From NCBI RefSeq assembly GCF_028885415.1, contig NZ_CP118527.1, positions 5,952,001-6,016,000 of the forward strand: DNA of 64,000 bases, given 5' to 3'. The DNA comes from Streptomyces coeruleorubidus (GTDB taxonomy: Bacteria; Actinomycetota; Actinomycetes; Streptomycetales; Streptomycetaceae). The notes beneath the pieces are model-generated. The model had not been told where the DNA came from. It saw nothing but the letters and a program-made list of their open reading frames with translations, and did no database searches. Both the position numbers and the translations under genes were made by a program. This document shows, piece by piece, positions 8,408 to 15,791 of the stretch (its first letter is position 1; each line of letters opens with the position of its first letter).

Positions 8408-8593
8408 GCCTGCCGTTTGGATCAGGTCGCAGACGCGGGGCCTGGCACGCGCATCTGCGGCGTTGTCGTCGGTTGCCGATGCTCCGCATCGCCGCCCTCC
8501 TCCGCCTTGCAACTGCACGCACCAGGCCCCGCTCACCGGCGCTGACGAGATGCCGTCGATTCCCTGCGGCCTGATCCAAACGACAGGCCCTAG
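8404..8593. repeat. CTAG-bounded palindromic element (MITE-like), copy 1
   Basis: A 190-bp noncoding element whose ends are inverted repeats: GGCCTGCCGTTTGGATCAGG at 8407-8426 against CCTGATCCAAACGACAGGCC at 8570-8589 (19 of 20 positions pair). An inner pair, GCGGGGCCTGG with CCAGGCCCCGC, extends the symmetry. It is bounded by CTAG at 8404-8407, which holds the stop codon of the L,D-transpeptidase, and CTAG at 8590-8593. It encodes nothing and could fold into a long hairpin. Related ends occur at 13720-13744 and 38440-38665. Confidence 0.75.
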
Positions 8594-9606
8594 CTCTAAA
8601 ACTGACGGACGTCATTGACAGGTGGGTCTCCCGTCCCTAGGAGACCCCCATGACTGAACGCGAGCTCGCAAGACGCGCCCGCCATCGGCTCGCAGTGCTG
8701 CGCCACGCGGAAGAGGTGAGCGGCAACGTCGCCGCCACCTGCCGCTACTACGGCATCAGCCGCCAGTGCTTCTACACCTGGCGCCGACGCTACGAAGCCG
8801 AGGGCCTGGACGGCCTCAAGGACCGCTCCAGCGCTCCGCACCACACTCCGCGTGCCACGACGGCCGACGTGGTGGAGAAGATCCTCTGGCTGCGTCGGCA
8901 GTACCACTTCGGCCCGGCGAAGATCGCCATGTATCTGCAGCGCTACCACGACGTCGCGATCAGCACGTCGGGCGTCTGGCGGATCCTGAAGAAAGTTGGA
9001 TTGAACCGGCTGCCGGCCTCGCAGCGCTACAAGCGCCGCTCCATCCGCTGGAAGCGCTACGAGAAGCAGCGACCGGGCCACCAGCTGCAGGTGGACGTCA
9101 AGTTCATCGAGCCGCTCGGCCAGAGCGGACGGAAGAAGCGCTACTACCAGTACACCGCCATCGACGACTGCACCCGCCTGCGAGTGCTGCGCGCCTTCCC
9201 CCGCAACGATCAGAAGACCGCAATCCAGTTCATCGACTACGTCCTGGCCAAGCTCCCCTTCGCGGTCGATCAGATCCAGACCGACAACGGCCAGGAGTTC
9301 GGCCAGACCTTCCACTGGCACCTGCTGGACAAGGGCATCGGACACGTCCGCATCAAGCCTCGCACCCCGCGGCTGAACGGCAAGGTCGAGCGATCCCACC
9401 GCATCGACTCGGAGGAGTTCTACCGCCTGCTGGAGGGCCAGGTCATCGACGACGTCAACCTCTTCAACAGCAAACTGCAGGAGTGGGAGGACTACTACAA
9501 CTACCATCGCCCCCACGGCGCCCTCGCCGGCCAGACCCCTTACGAACGCCTACGACAGAAAGCCCAAGACCCACTGTCATAGGCGTCCGTCAGCTGCACA
9601 CCTAGC
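8589..9606. mobile_element. IS481-family insertion sequence with 6-bp target duplication
   Basis: The element spans 8595-9600 (1006 bp) between direct repeats CCTAGC at 8589-8594 and 9601-9606. Its ends are imperfect inverted repeats. The left end reads inward TCTAAAACTGACGGACG and the right end reads inward TGTGCAGCTGACGGACG, and similar sequence continues to GTGGGTCT on both sides. The duplication fits NCTAGN, the target known for IS481 in Bordetella. One intact transposase gene fills it. The hit site is the right-hand CTAG of the palindromic element 8404-8593. Confidence 0.9.
8650..9582 (+). CDS. IS481-family transposase
   Basis: A 310-residue DDE transposase that cuts and joins the ends of its own IS. 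The N terminus is a helix-turn-helix (GNVAATCRYYGISRQCFYTW, residues 26-45). The rve catalytic core has Asp149 (QLQVDVKF), Asp212 (QTDNGQEF) and Glu248 (NGKVERSH), a D-D-35-E spacing typical of IS481. The frame is complete with no frameshift, so the copy may still be active. AGGAG lies just upstream of the ATG. Codon usage is slightly less extreme than in flanking genes (more CTGCAG, CATC, AAG), consistent with transfer. Confidence 0.95.
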   Translation: MTERELARRARHRLAVLRHAEEVSGNVAATCRYYGISRQCFYTWRRRYEAEGLDGLKDRSSAPHHTPRATTADVVEKILWLRRQYHFGPAKIAMYLQRYHDVAISTSGVWRILKKVGLNRLPASQRYKRRSIRWKRYEKQRPGHQLQVDVKFIEPLGQSGRKKRYYQYTAIDDCTRLRVLRAFPRNDQKTAIQFIDYVLAKLPFAVDQIQTDNGQEFGQTFHWHLLDKGIGHVRIKPRTPRLNGKVERSHRIDSEEFYRLLEGQVIDDVNLFNSKLQEWEDYYNYHRPHGALAGQTPYERLRQKAQDPLS

Positions 9607-9620
9607 CGGGCTGCCGGCGC

Positions 9621-9692
9621 GGGCCGCAGCCGGGCCGGCGGCAGGGGCCGCAGCCGGGCCGGCGGCAGGGGCCGCAGCCGAGCCGTCGGCGG
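9621..9692. repeat. 24-bp tandem repeat upstream of alr
   Basis: Three consecutive 24-bp units beginning GGGCCGCAGCCGGGCCGGCG at 9621, 9645 and 9669; the first two are identical and the third has four changes. The stretch is open in the alr frame and would encode Ala/Gly/Pro repeats if alr started further upstream, but no start codon is available there. Confidence 0.8.
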
Positions 9693-9739
9693 GGGCCGCT
9701 GCCTCGGGCGTGTCGGGCCCCTCTGAGACACTGGGCGCG

Positions 9740-10912
9740 ATGAGCGAGAGAACAGCCCTGCGGACCGCGTCGCCGCTGCGCGCCCGTGCGGAGATCGACC
9801 TGGCCGCCCTGCGGGCCAATGTGCGGGCGCTGCGTGCCCATGCGCCGGGCGCGGCCCTGATGGCCGTGGTGAAGTCCGAGGCGTACGGCCACGGGGCTGT
9901 GCCGTGTGCCCGCGCGGCCGTCGCCGCGGGGGCGGACTGGCTGGGCACGGCGACGCCCGAGGAGGCCCTCGCCCTGCGGGCCGCCGGGCTGCCGGGCCGC
10001 ATCATGTGCTGGCTGTGGACGCCCGGCGGACCCTGGCGCGAGGCGATCGAGGCGGACCTCGACGTGTCCGTCAGCGGGATGTGGGCCCTGGCGGAGGTCA
10101 CCGAGGCGGCCCGGCTCGCCGGGCGGCCCGCGCGGGTGCAGCTCAAGGCCGACACCGGGCTCGGGCGGGGCGGCTGCCAGCCCGGGGACGACTGGGCCGA
10201 GCTGGTCCGGGAGGCCCTGCGCGCCGAGACCGAGGGGCTCGTGCGGGTCACGGGACTGTGGTCGCACTTCGCCTGTGCCGACGAGCCCGGCCATCCCTCC
10301 ATCGCCGCCCAGCTCGGCCGCTTCCGGGAGATGGTCGCGTACGCCGAGGAGCAGGGCGCCCGCCCCGAGGTGCGGCACATCGCCAACTCGCCGGCCACGC
10401 TCACGCTCCCCGAGAGCCATTTCGACCTGGTCCGGGCCGGCATCGCCACGTACGGCATTTCTCCCAGCCCCGAGCTCGGCACCCCGGCCGACTTCGGGCT
10501 GCGCCCGGTGATGACGCTGTCCGCCTCACTCGCCCTGGTCAAGCACGTGCCGGGCGGGCACGGCGTCAGCTACGGCCACCGGTATGTGACGCCCGGCGAG
10601 ACCACCCTCGGCCTCGTCCCGCTGGGCTACGCCGACGGCATCCCGCGGCACGCCTCCTCGGCCGGGCCGGTCCTGGTCGAGGGCAAGTGGCGCACGATCG
10701 CGGGGCGGGTCGCCATGGACCAGTTCGTGGTCGACCTGGGCGGCGACGAGCCCGCGCCGGGCGCCGAGGCGGTGCTCTTCGGGCCCGGGGACCGCGGCGA
10801 GCCCACCGCCGAGGACTGGGCCCAGGCGGCCGGAACCATCGCCTACGAGATCGTGACCCGGATCGGAACGCGCGTTCCTCGCGTCTATGTGAATGACGAA
10901 CAGGACGGGTAA
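9740..10912 (+). CDS. alr: Alanine racemase
   Basis: Alr interconverts L- and D-alanine with pyridoxal phosphate and supplies D-Ala for peptidoglycan. The 390-residue protein has the PLP Lys45 in MAVVKSEAYGHG; most relatives have KADAYGHG, so the residue two after Lys is Glu rather than Asp. The second catalytic residue is the Tyr of GVSYGHRYV, and the VPLGYADGIPR loop is intact. The ATG at 9740 is preferred; a GTG at 9710 would add ten residues. There is no strong ribosome site, and the upstream leader has been altered by the IS481 insertion 140 bp away. Confidence 0.95.
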   Translation: MSERTALRTASPLRARAEIDLAALRANVRALRAHAPGAALMAVVKSEAYGHGAVPCARAAVAAGADWLGTATPEEALALRAAGLPGRIMCWLWTPGGPWREAIEADLDVSVSGMWALAEVTEAARLAGRPARVQLKADTGLGRGGCQPGDDWAELVREALRAETEGLVRVTGLWSHFACADEPGHPSIAAQLGRFREMVAYAEEQGARPEVRHIANSPATLTLPESHFDLVRAGIATYGISPSPELGTPADFGLRPVMTLSASLALVKHVPGGHGVSYGHRYVTPGETTLGLVPLGYADGIPRHASSAGPVLVEGKWRTIAGRVAMDQFVVDLGGDEPAPGAEAVLFGPGDRGEPTAEDWAQAAGTIAYEIVTRIGTRVPRVYVNDEQDG

Positions 10913-10956
10913 CTCGCACCGAGGACCGGTCACGCGAAGAACAACAGGCACCCTCG

Positions 10957-10986
10957 CAGCACCAGCACCAGCACCAGCACCAGCAC
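10957..10986. repeat. CAGCAC hexanucleotide microsatellite
   Basis: Five exact copies of CAGCAC lie between alr and the alpha/beta hydrolase gene, about 50 bp before the hydrolase start, in what should be its leader. Perfect short-unit repeats like this can change copy number by slippage. Confidence 0.9.
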
Positions 10987-11033
10987 CAGACCAGCAGCAT
11001 CGGCAACAGCACCCCGGCGAAGAGGAGTAGTAC

Positions 11034-12293
11034 GTGAGCGAGAGCAGTGCGGAGGTCGTCGCGAACGCCGCCACCGCGGCCGTCGCGGCCTCCGCCGCGG
11101 GGGCGGCGGGGGGCTGGCGCCGGGCGACCGGCATCGCCGGTGTCGCGATAGGCGTGATGGCCGCGGGCGCGGCCGCCGGTGTCGCCCTGGAGCGGATGAC
11201 GGTCGGCCGGGGCATGCGCCAGAAGGCCCGGCTCGCCCTCGACTCCGCGGGACCCTACGGCTCGCTGCGCGGCATGCCGGGCAAGGCGTTCTCCGACGAC
11301 GGTACGGAGCTGTACTACGAGGTCGACGACCTCGACCCGGAGGCCGCCCCGGCTGCCCTCGGCCCGCGCCGCCGACGGCTCTTCGGCCGCAAGGCCCCCG
11401 CCCCCGTCACCGTCGTCTTCAGCCACGGCTACTGCCTCAACCAGGACTCCTGGCACTTCCAGCGGGCGGCGCTCAGAGGCGTCGTACGGACCGTCCACTG
11501 GGACCAGCGCAGCCACGGCCGGTCCGGGCGGGGCGTGGCCCAGGGGCGGGACGAGCCGGTCACCATCGAGCAGCTGGGCCGCGACCTGAAGGCCGTCATC
11601 GACGCGGCCGCGCCAGAGGGGCCGATCGTGCTGGTCGGGCACTCGATGGGCGGCATGACGGTGATGGCGCTGGCCGACCAGTACCCCGAGCTGGTCCGGG
11701 AGCGGGTCGTCGGGGTGGCCTTCGTGGGGACGTCGTCGGGGCGGCTCGGCGAGGTCAACTACGGGCTTCCGGTGGCCGGCGTCAACGCGGTGCGGCGGGT
11801 GCTGCCCGGCGTGCTGAAGGCGATGGGGCAGCGGGCCGACCTGGTGGAGAAGGGGCGCCGGGCGACCGCGGACCTGTTCGCCGGGATCATCAAGCGGTAC
11901 TCGTTCGCGTCCCGGGACGTCGACCCGGCCGTCGCCCGGTTCGCCGAGCGGATGATCGAGGGCACGCCCATCGACGTGGTCGCCGAGTACTACCCGGCGT
12001 TCAACGACCACGACAAGACCGACGCGCTGGTGCACTTCGCGGACGTGCCGGTGCTCGTCCTGGCCGGGGTGCAGGATCTGGTCACGCCCAGTGAGCACAG
12101 TGAGGCCATCGCCGATCTGCTGCCGGATGCCGAGCTGGTGCTGGTGCCGGACGCGGGGCACCTGGTGATGCTGGAACACCCGGAAGTGGTCACCGACCGC
12201 CTCGCCGACCTGCTCACCCGCACGGGTGCCGTGCCCGCAGGAGCTACCGTGAAGGGTTATGGAAGCACCAGCAGCACCGCACAACCCGGCTGA
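11034..12293 (+). CDS. Alpha/beta hydrolase, membrane-anchored
   Basis: A 419-residue protein with an Ala-rich N terminus and one hydrophobic segment (about 33-52, ATGIAGVAIGVMAAGAAAGV) that may anchor it. The hydrolase domain runs from about 120. It has the oxyanion HG (FSHGYCLNQDSW), the nucleophile elbow GHSMGG, an acid near LAGVQDLVTP and a catalytic His in DAGHLVMLEHP. The substrate is unknown. The GTG at 11034 has AGGAG 7 nt upstream. Its 3' end overlaps tsaE by 35 bp, so it is co-transcribed with tsaE, and its place between alr and tsaE is conserved in streptomycetes as far as I recall. Confidence 0.88.
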   Translation: MSESSAEVVANAATAAVAASAAGAAGGWRRATGIAGVAIGVMAAGAAAGVALERMTVGRGMRQKARLALDSAGPYGSLRGMPGKAFSDDGTELYYEVDDLDPEAAPAALGPRRRRLFGRKAPAPVTVVFSHGYCLNQDSWHFQRAALRGVVRTVHWDQRSHGRSGRGVAQGRDEPVTIEQLGRDLKAVIDAAAPEGPIVLVGHSMGGMTVMALADQYPELVRERVVGVAFVGTSSGRLGEVNYGLPVAGVNAVRRVLPGVLKAMGQRADLVEKGRRATADLFAGIIKRYSFASRDVDPAVARFAERMIEGTPIDVVAEYYPAFNDHDKTDALVHFADVPVLVLAGVQDLVTPSEHSEAIADLLPDAELVLVPDAGHLVMLEHPEVVTDRLADLLTRTGAVPAGATVKGYGSTSSTAQPG

Positions 12294-12780
12294 GTCCGGA
12301 TCGGTCCAGATCGTCGTCACGTCCCCCGAGCAGATGCGGGAGCTGGGCCGCCGGCTCGCGAAACTGCTGCGCGCGGGTGATCTGGTGATGCTCAGCGGAG
12401 AGCTCGGGGCGGGCAAGACGACACTGACGCGTGGGCTGGGCGAGGGGCTCGGCGTACGCGGGGCCGTCACCTCGCCGACGTTCGTGATCGCCCGAGTGCA
12501 TCCGTCGCTGGGCGACGGGCCGCCGCTGGTCCATGTCGACGCCTACCGGCTGTCCGGCGGGCTGGACGAGATGGAGGACCTGGATCTCGACGTCTCGCTG
12601 CCCGAGTCCGTGGTGGTCGTGGAGTGGGGCGAGGGCAAGGTCGAGGAGCTGACCGAGGAGCGGCTCCAGGTGGTCATCCACCGGGCGGTGGGCGACACGA
12701 GCGACGAGGTCCGGCGGATGACGATCACCGGTCTGGGGGAACGCTGGGCGTCGGCGGACCTGAGCGTGCTCGCGGCGTAG
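12259..12780 (+). CDS. tsaE: tRNA t6A37 biosynthesis ATPase TsaE
   Basis: TsaE is the P-loop ATPase that resets the TsaB-TsaD complex making N6-threonylcarbamoyladenosine on ANN-decoding tRNAs. The 173-residue protein has the Walker A motif SGELGAGKTTLTRGL (Lys53), TSPTFVIARVH, a Walker B-like VHVDAYRL, and VVVEWGEGK. It starts inside the end of the hydrolase gene. In many actinomycetes tsaE is followed closely by tsaB-rimI-tsaD; here the group is separated by a small ORF, an inverted-repeat cassette and a reverse-strand gene (about 1.8 kb). Confidence 0.95.
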   Translation: MEAPAAPHNPAESGSVQIVVTSPEQMRELGRRLAKLLRAGDLVMLSGELGAGKTTLTRGLGEGLGVRGAVTSPTFVIARVHPSLGDGPPLVHVDAYRLSGGLDEMEDLDLDVSLPESVVVVEWGEGKVEELTEERLQVVIHRAVGDTSDEVRRMTITGLGERWASADLSVLAA

Positions 12781-12874
12781 CTCCCGCAGCGTGGTGTTTT
12801 GATGAACGTTCCGACAAGGCGTCGGCAAGATGTTGCGTTCGGCGTCTTGTGCGTGGTCACATGGTATCCAGTCC

Positions 12875-12896
12875 GTAGTTAGGTGTACCTAACTAC
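12875..12896. promoter_or_regulatory. Perfect 22-bp palindrome (operator candidate)
   Basis: Arms GTAGTTAGGT (12875-12884) and ACCTAACTAC (12887-12896) flank a 2-bp GT centre. It lies 27 bp before the start codon of the small ORF at 12923. Half-sites TTAGGT/ACCTAA look like those of the iron regulator DmdR/IdeR, but the true iron box has a 7-bp spacer, not 2, so I do not assign it. Alternatively the transcript could form a hairpin here. Confidence 0.6.
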
Positions 12897-12922
12897 GTCC
12901 GCCCCGCCTTCGGGAGGCGTCC

Positions 12923-13093
12923 ATGTCGGCTACAGAGAGCAAGGGGCAGCCGCTGCCGTTCGCGGTCGCCGGGGTGTCCATGCGTGACCTGCTGGCGGCG
13001 GGCGAGGCGGCGGCGCTGATCTCCACGCCACCGCGCCCTCCGGAACTCGCCGAGCCGGCCGAGCGGGCAGCGGACCACCGGGAAGCGGCCTAG
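12923..13093 (+). CDS. Small conserved Streptomyces protein of unknown function
   Basis: A 56-residue ORF beginning MSATESKGQPLPFAV with GGGAGG placed 6 nt before the ATG and G/C-ending codons throughout. The sequence (FAVAGVSMRDLLAAGEAAA) is mildly amphipathic, with a Pro/Glu/Ala-rich tail and no membrane segment. I recall similar short proteins at this position in other streptomycetes. A perfect palindrome precedes it. Its TAG stop lies in the CTAG that forms the left boundary of the cassette 13090-13719. Confidence 0.65.
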   Translation: MSATESKGQPLPFAVAGVSMRDLLAAGEAAALISTPPRPPELAEPAERAADHREAA

Positions 13094-13719
13094 TGCCGCA
13101 TCAGGCAACGTTCGTCCCGTCGACGCCCCCACTCGAAGCTGTTCCACGGCGCGTGCTGCTAGGGGTTGGCCTGCATCACGTGGGCCCGTTCACCCCCAAT
13201 GGCGGTCGTACACACGCTGGATCGCCTTGTCCAGCTTGACGCGGAGAGGTGCCTGCGCCGCCCACGCCTCAGCGCGTGCCTCGGGGGTGGGTAAGAGGCC
13301 ACGCGAGATCTCATTCCCGACCTCCCGCGTGGTGTCCTCGTAGCGCCGCATAATGCCTTCCGCCAGACGCCCTACCTCGTTGGGCCCGACTTGGCTGACC
13401 ACGTGAGCAGCGTTGTGAAGATCATGCATGGCGTCGTTCAGCTCTTCCAGTACCACTTCGCTGGCCAAGAGGGAGCGACGAAACTGAGCCAACGCCTTCT
13501 GGAAGAGTCCATATGAGGTATGGCGGGCATCAGCCAGCCACCGGGCACGCTCCACCCTCAATGGGGCACGCATCTGCCAACGGGCGATCACGACGCTGAC
13601 GGGAATGCTGCCGAGCGCAAGGGCTGCAATGACCTCAGAGGTGTCCATGACCAATCATGATGACCGTCCTGGCTCCAGGGGGTAGTCAACAGGGCGAACG
13701 TTGCCTGCTGCGGCACTAG
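13090..13719. mobile_element. CTAG-bounded inverted-repeat cassette with passenger gene
   Basis: A 622-bp segment (13094-13715) has 21-bp terminal inverted repeats: TGCCGCATCAGGCAACGTTC+G at 13094-13114 and its complement with one mismatch (T/G) at 13695-13715. Directly outside each end is CTAG (13090-13093 and 13716-13719), as expected for a 4-bp target duplication. No transposase is inside; the only gene is a small membrane-type protein on the reverse strand. It looks like a non-autonomous mobile unit moved by an enzyme encoded elsewhere. Confidence 0.7.
13190..13654 (-). CDS. Passenger protein of the inverted-repeat cassette, unknown function
   Basis: About 154 residues. The N terminus has one hydrophobic segment (residues 7-25, VIAALALGSIPVSVVIARWQ) followed by Arg-rich, strongly helical sequence that looks like coiled coil (VERARWLADARHTSYGLFQKALAQFRR...LLASEVVLEELNDAMHDLHNAA). 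This gives a membrane-anchored helical rod facing the cytoplasm, seen also in some phage-defence and conflict proteins, but I recognise no family. The start is TTG at 13654 (AGGA 12 nt upstream) or ATG at 13648. It has more A/T at codon third positions than neighbours, consistent with recent arrival. Confidence 0.65.
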   Translation of the reverse strand: MVMDTSEVIAALALGSIPVSVVIARWQMRAPLRVERARWLADARHTSYGLFQKALAQFRRSLLASEVVLEELNDAMHDLHNAAHVVSQVGPNEVGRLAEGIMRRYEDTTREVGNEISRGLLPTPEARAEAWAAQAPLRVKLDKAIQRVYDRHWG

Positions 13720-13744
13720 GCCGGATCCGAACGGCAGGTCCTAG
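13720..13744. repeat. Solo end of the CTAG palindromic family
   Basis: Read on the reverse strand, CTAGGACCTGCCGTTCGGAT and the following CCGGC match the terminal repeat of the element at 8404-8593. It is squeezed between the right CTAG of the cassette and the CTAG (13741-13744) that holds the stop codon of the next gene. Confidence 0.6.
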
Positions 13745-14304
13745 CGGACGACCACGACCTTGCGGCCGATCGTCGCGAACGTCCACATCGCCTCGCCGTC
13801 CTCGCGTGACTCGCGGATGCCGCCCGTGCGTACCTTCACCTTCGGGGCCGGTGCGGCGGTCGAGTCGTCCACGGCCGCGCTGAAGCCGATCACCACGTCG
13901 TCCACGCTGGTGAAGCGCACGACGTGCTCGACGGGGACGCCGTCGGAGCCGGTGACGGCGTTCGAGCGGGACGTGACCGAGTAGCTGCCCGGGGCGGGGT
14001 CCACCGCGCTCGGGTGAACCTCGAACGTGCGGGTGACCGTCTCGTCCTCGCCGACCAGCCACACCCGGTCGCCGCGCAGGGAGTACACGACCCGCGCGCC
14101 CTTGCCGGACCCGCCGGGCAGCGCGGCGGGATCCTTCCTGGCCCGGGGTGGCGCCTTCGAGACGCCGGCCGCCGGCGCGACGTCCGCCTGTGTCCGGCCG
14201 AGGCCGGGCGGGAGGGCCTGTGATGCCTGGTGGGCGAGGTAGCCGACCGTCGCGAGGGCCGCGGCGGTGAGCCCGGCCACGATCCCCGAGCTGCTGACTG
14301 CCAC
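13741..14304 (-). CDS. Membrane-anchored L,D-transpeptidase-like protein
   Basis: A 187-residue protein: one N-terminal membrane helix (residues 3-24, SSSGIVAGLTAAALATVGYLAH), a Pro/Ala linker and a C-terminal beta-rich domain (RVVYSLRGDRVWLVGEDETVTRTFEVHP...). That domain resembles a YkuD fold, and streptomycete homologues are often annotated L,D-transpeptidase. I cannot see the HxxxC catalytic signature: the expected position reads VVIGFSAAVDD. An inactive or divergent member is therefore possible. The GTG at 14304 has GGAGG 9 nt upstream. It is divergent from tsaB. Confidence 0.65.
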   Translation of the reverse strand: MAVSSSGIVAGLTAAALATVGYLAHQASQALPPGLGRTQADVAPAAGVSKAPPRARKDPAALPGGSGKGARVVYSLRGDRVWLVGEDETVTRTFEVHPSAVDPAPGSYSVTSRSNAVTGSDGVPVEHVVRFTSVDDVVIGFSAAVDDSTAAPAPKVKVRTGGIRESREDGEAMWTFATIGRKVVVVR

Positions 14305-14610
14305 CGGCGCCCACCTCCGCGTCGTACGTTCCTGTCGTGCACGGTGCGCATACCGCGCCGTGACGGTAGGTGACGGTAGCAGCAGGTGACGGCCCGACAG
14401 GTGCGGCCGTGCCGGGCCCTGTGTCCCGTGTCGGACCTCCCGCCCGCCCCGCGACGCCCGGCACGCGTTCCCCCGGGTTCCCGGCTGCGATCGCACGCCC
14501 CCGAAGCCCTCGGCCTCGCCCGAGCCGGGGCACCCCCATGACACCGCGGGGCCCGTCCTGCGGACGACGGTGCGGCCGTGCCGGGCCCCGGGGAGCCGTA
14601 GGCTGTTTGC
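14305..14610. other. Divergent intergenic region before tsaB
   Basis: No gene is seen in these 306 bp. A 20-bp direct repeat GGTGCGGCCGTGCCGGGCCC occurs at 14400-14419 and 14569-14588, and GTGACGGTAG is tandemly repeated at 14360-14379. Promoters for the reverse-strand gene and for tsaB must lie here, but no -10/-35 pair stands out. Confidence 0.5.
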
Positions 14611-15264
14611 GTGCTCTTGCTCGCTCTGGATACCGCCACACCCGCCGTCACCGTCGCGCTGCACGACGGCCGGGACGTCATCGCCTCGTCGAGTCAGGTG
14701 GACGCGCGCCGGCACGGGGAACTGCTGCTGCCCGCGATCGACCGGGTGCTCGCCGAGGCCGGTCTGAAGCTCGACGCCGTCACCGGGGTCGTCGCCGGCA
14801 TCGGGCCGGGCCCGTACACCGGGCTGCGCGTCGGTCTGATGACCGCCGAGACCTTCGGGCTCGCGCTCGGCGTCCCCGTGCACGGCGTGTGCACGCTGGA
14901 CGGCCTCGCCTACGCCGCCGACCTTCAGGGCCCGTTCGTCGTGGCGACCGACGCCCGCCGCAAGGAGGTGTACTGGGCGCGCTACGCCGACTCCCGCACC
15001 CGCGTCACGGACCCGGCCGTCGACCGGCCCGCCGACATCGCCGAGCAGGTCGAGGGGCTGCCCGCGGTCGGCGCGGGCGCGCTGCTGTACCCGGACACCT
15101 TCCCCCAGGCGCACGAGCCCGAGCACGTGTCGGCCGCGGCGATCGCCCGGCTGGCCGCCGAGAAGCTGGCGGCGGGCGAGGAACTCCCCGCGCCCCGGCC
15201 GCTGTATCTGCGCCGCCCCGACGCCCAGGTCCCCAAGAACTACAAGGTGGTCACCCCCAAGTGA
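14611..15264 (+). CDS. tsaB: tRNA t6A37 biosynthesis protein TsaB
   Basis: TsaB is the ASKHA-fold scaffold partner of TsaD in t6A synthesis; it has no catalytic site of its own. The 217-residue protein begins with the family N terminus LLLALDTATPAVTVALHDG and has GIGPGPYTGLRVGLMTAETFGLALGVPVHGV. The GTG at 14611 is the natural start. The stop codon overlaps the rimI GTG start (GTGA), so translation of the two is coupled. Confidence 0.93.
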   Translation: MLLLALDTATPAVTVALHDGRDVIASSSQVDARRHGELLLPAIDRVLAEAGLKLDAVTGVVAGIGPGPYTGLRVGLMTAETFGLALGVPVHGVCTLDGLAYAADLQGPFVVATDARRKEVYWARYADSRTRVTDPAVDRPADIAEQVEGLPAVGAGALLYPDTFPQAHEPEHVSAAAIARLAAEKLAAGEELPAPRPLYLRRPDAQVPKNYKVVTPK

Positions 15265-15791
15265 CCAAGCCCGAGACGTGTGTGCTGCGCGAGATGCGCT
15301 GGTGGGACATCGACCGTGTGCTGGAGCTTGAGCGGGACCTGTTCCCCGACGACGCCTGGTCGCGGGGCATGTTCTGGTCCGAGCTGGCCCATGCGCGCGG
15401 GCCGGAGGCGAGCCGGAAGTACCTCGTGGCCGAGGAGGGGGAGCGGATCGTCGGGTACGCCGGTGTCGCCTCCTCCGGCGAGCAGGCCGACATCCAGACC
15501 ATCGCCGTCACCCGCGAGTACTGGGGCACGGGGCTGGGCGGCCGTCTCCTCACCGAACTGCTGCGGGCCGCGACCGCCTTCGAGTGCGCCGAAGTGATGC
15601 TGGAGTGCCGGGTGGACAACGTCCGCGCGCAGAAGCTGTACGAGCGCTTCGGCTTCGAGGCCATCGGCTTCCGGCGCGGCTACTACCAGCCGGGGAACGT
15701 CGACGCCCTGGTGATGCGACTGACCACGAAACCCGACAGCGGCTCCGCCGCGGGTTCGGCTCCCGTACAAGGAACCCAGATCAATGACTGA
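15261..15791 (+). CDS. rimI: Ribosomal protein S18-alanine N-acetyltransferase
   Basis: A GNAT-family acetyltransferase of 176 residues placed between tsaB and tsaD, the standard actinobacterial position of RimI. Acetyl-CoA-binding motif A is visible as [23 protein letters not shown], followed by the [18 protein letters not shown] motif B typical of RimI. The C-terminal 20 residues (Ser/Gly/Ala-rich) are an extra tail. It starts with GTG overlapping the tsaB stop, and its end overlaps the tsaD start by 8 bp, so the three genes form a coupled operon. Confidence 0.92.
   Translation: MTKPETCVLREMRWWDIDRVLELERDLFPDDAWSRGMFWSELAHARGPEASRKYLVAEEGERIVGYAGVASSGEQADIQTIAVTREYWGTGLGGRLLTELLRAATAFECAEVMLECRVDNVRAQKLYERFGFEAIGFRRGYYQPGNVDALVMRLTTKPDSGSAAGSAPVQGTQIND

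Noticed and set aside
8404..8593. rRNA- or tRNA-like structured RNA
   Set aside because: The inverted repeats are at the ends only, with no tRNA arms or conserved loops; terminal repeats at CTAG fit a mobile element better.
12875..12896. Iron box for DmdR/IdeR
   Set aside because: Half-sites fit, but the spacer is 2 bp instead of 7, so the 19-bp iron-box pattern is not met.
13741..15126. 461-codon reading of the reverse-strand gene before tsaB
   Set aside because: GGAGG before GTG 14304 and the membrane helix directly after it fix a much shorter protein; the rest is antisense to tsaB.
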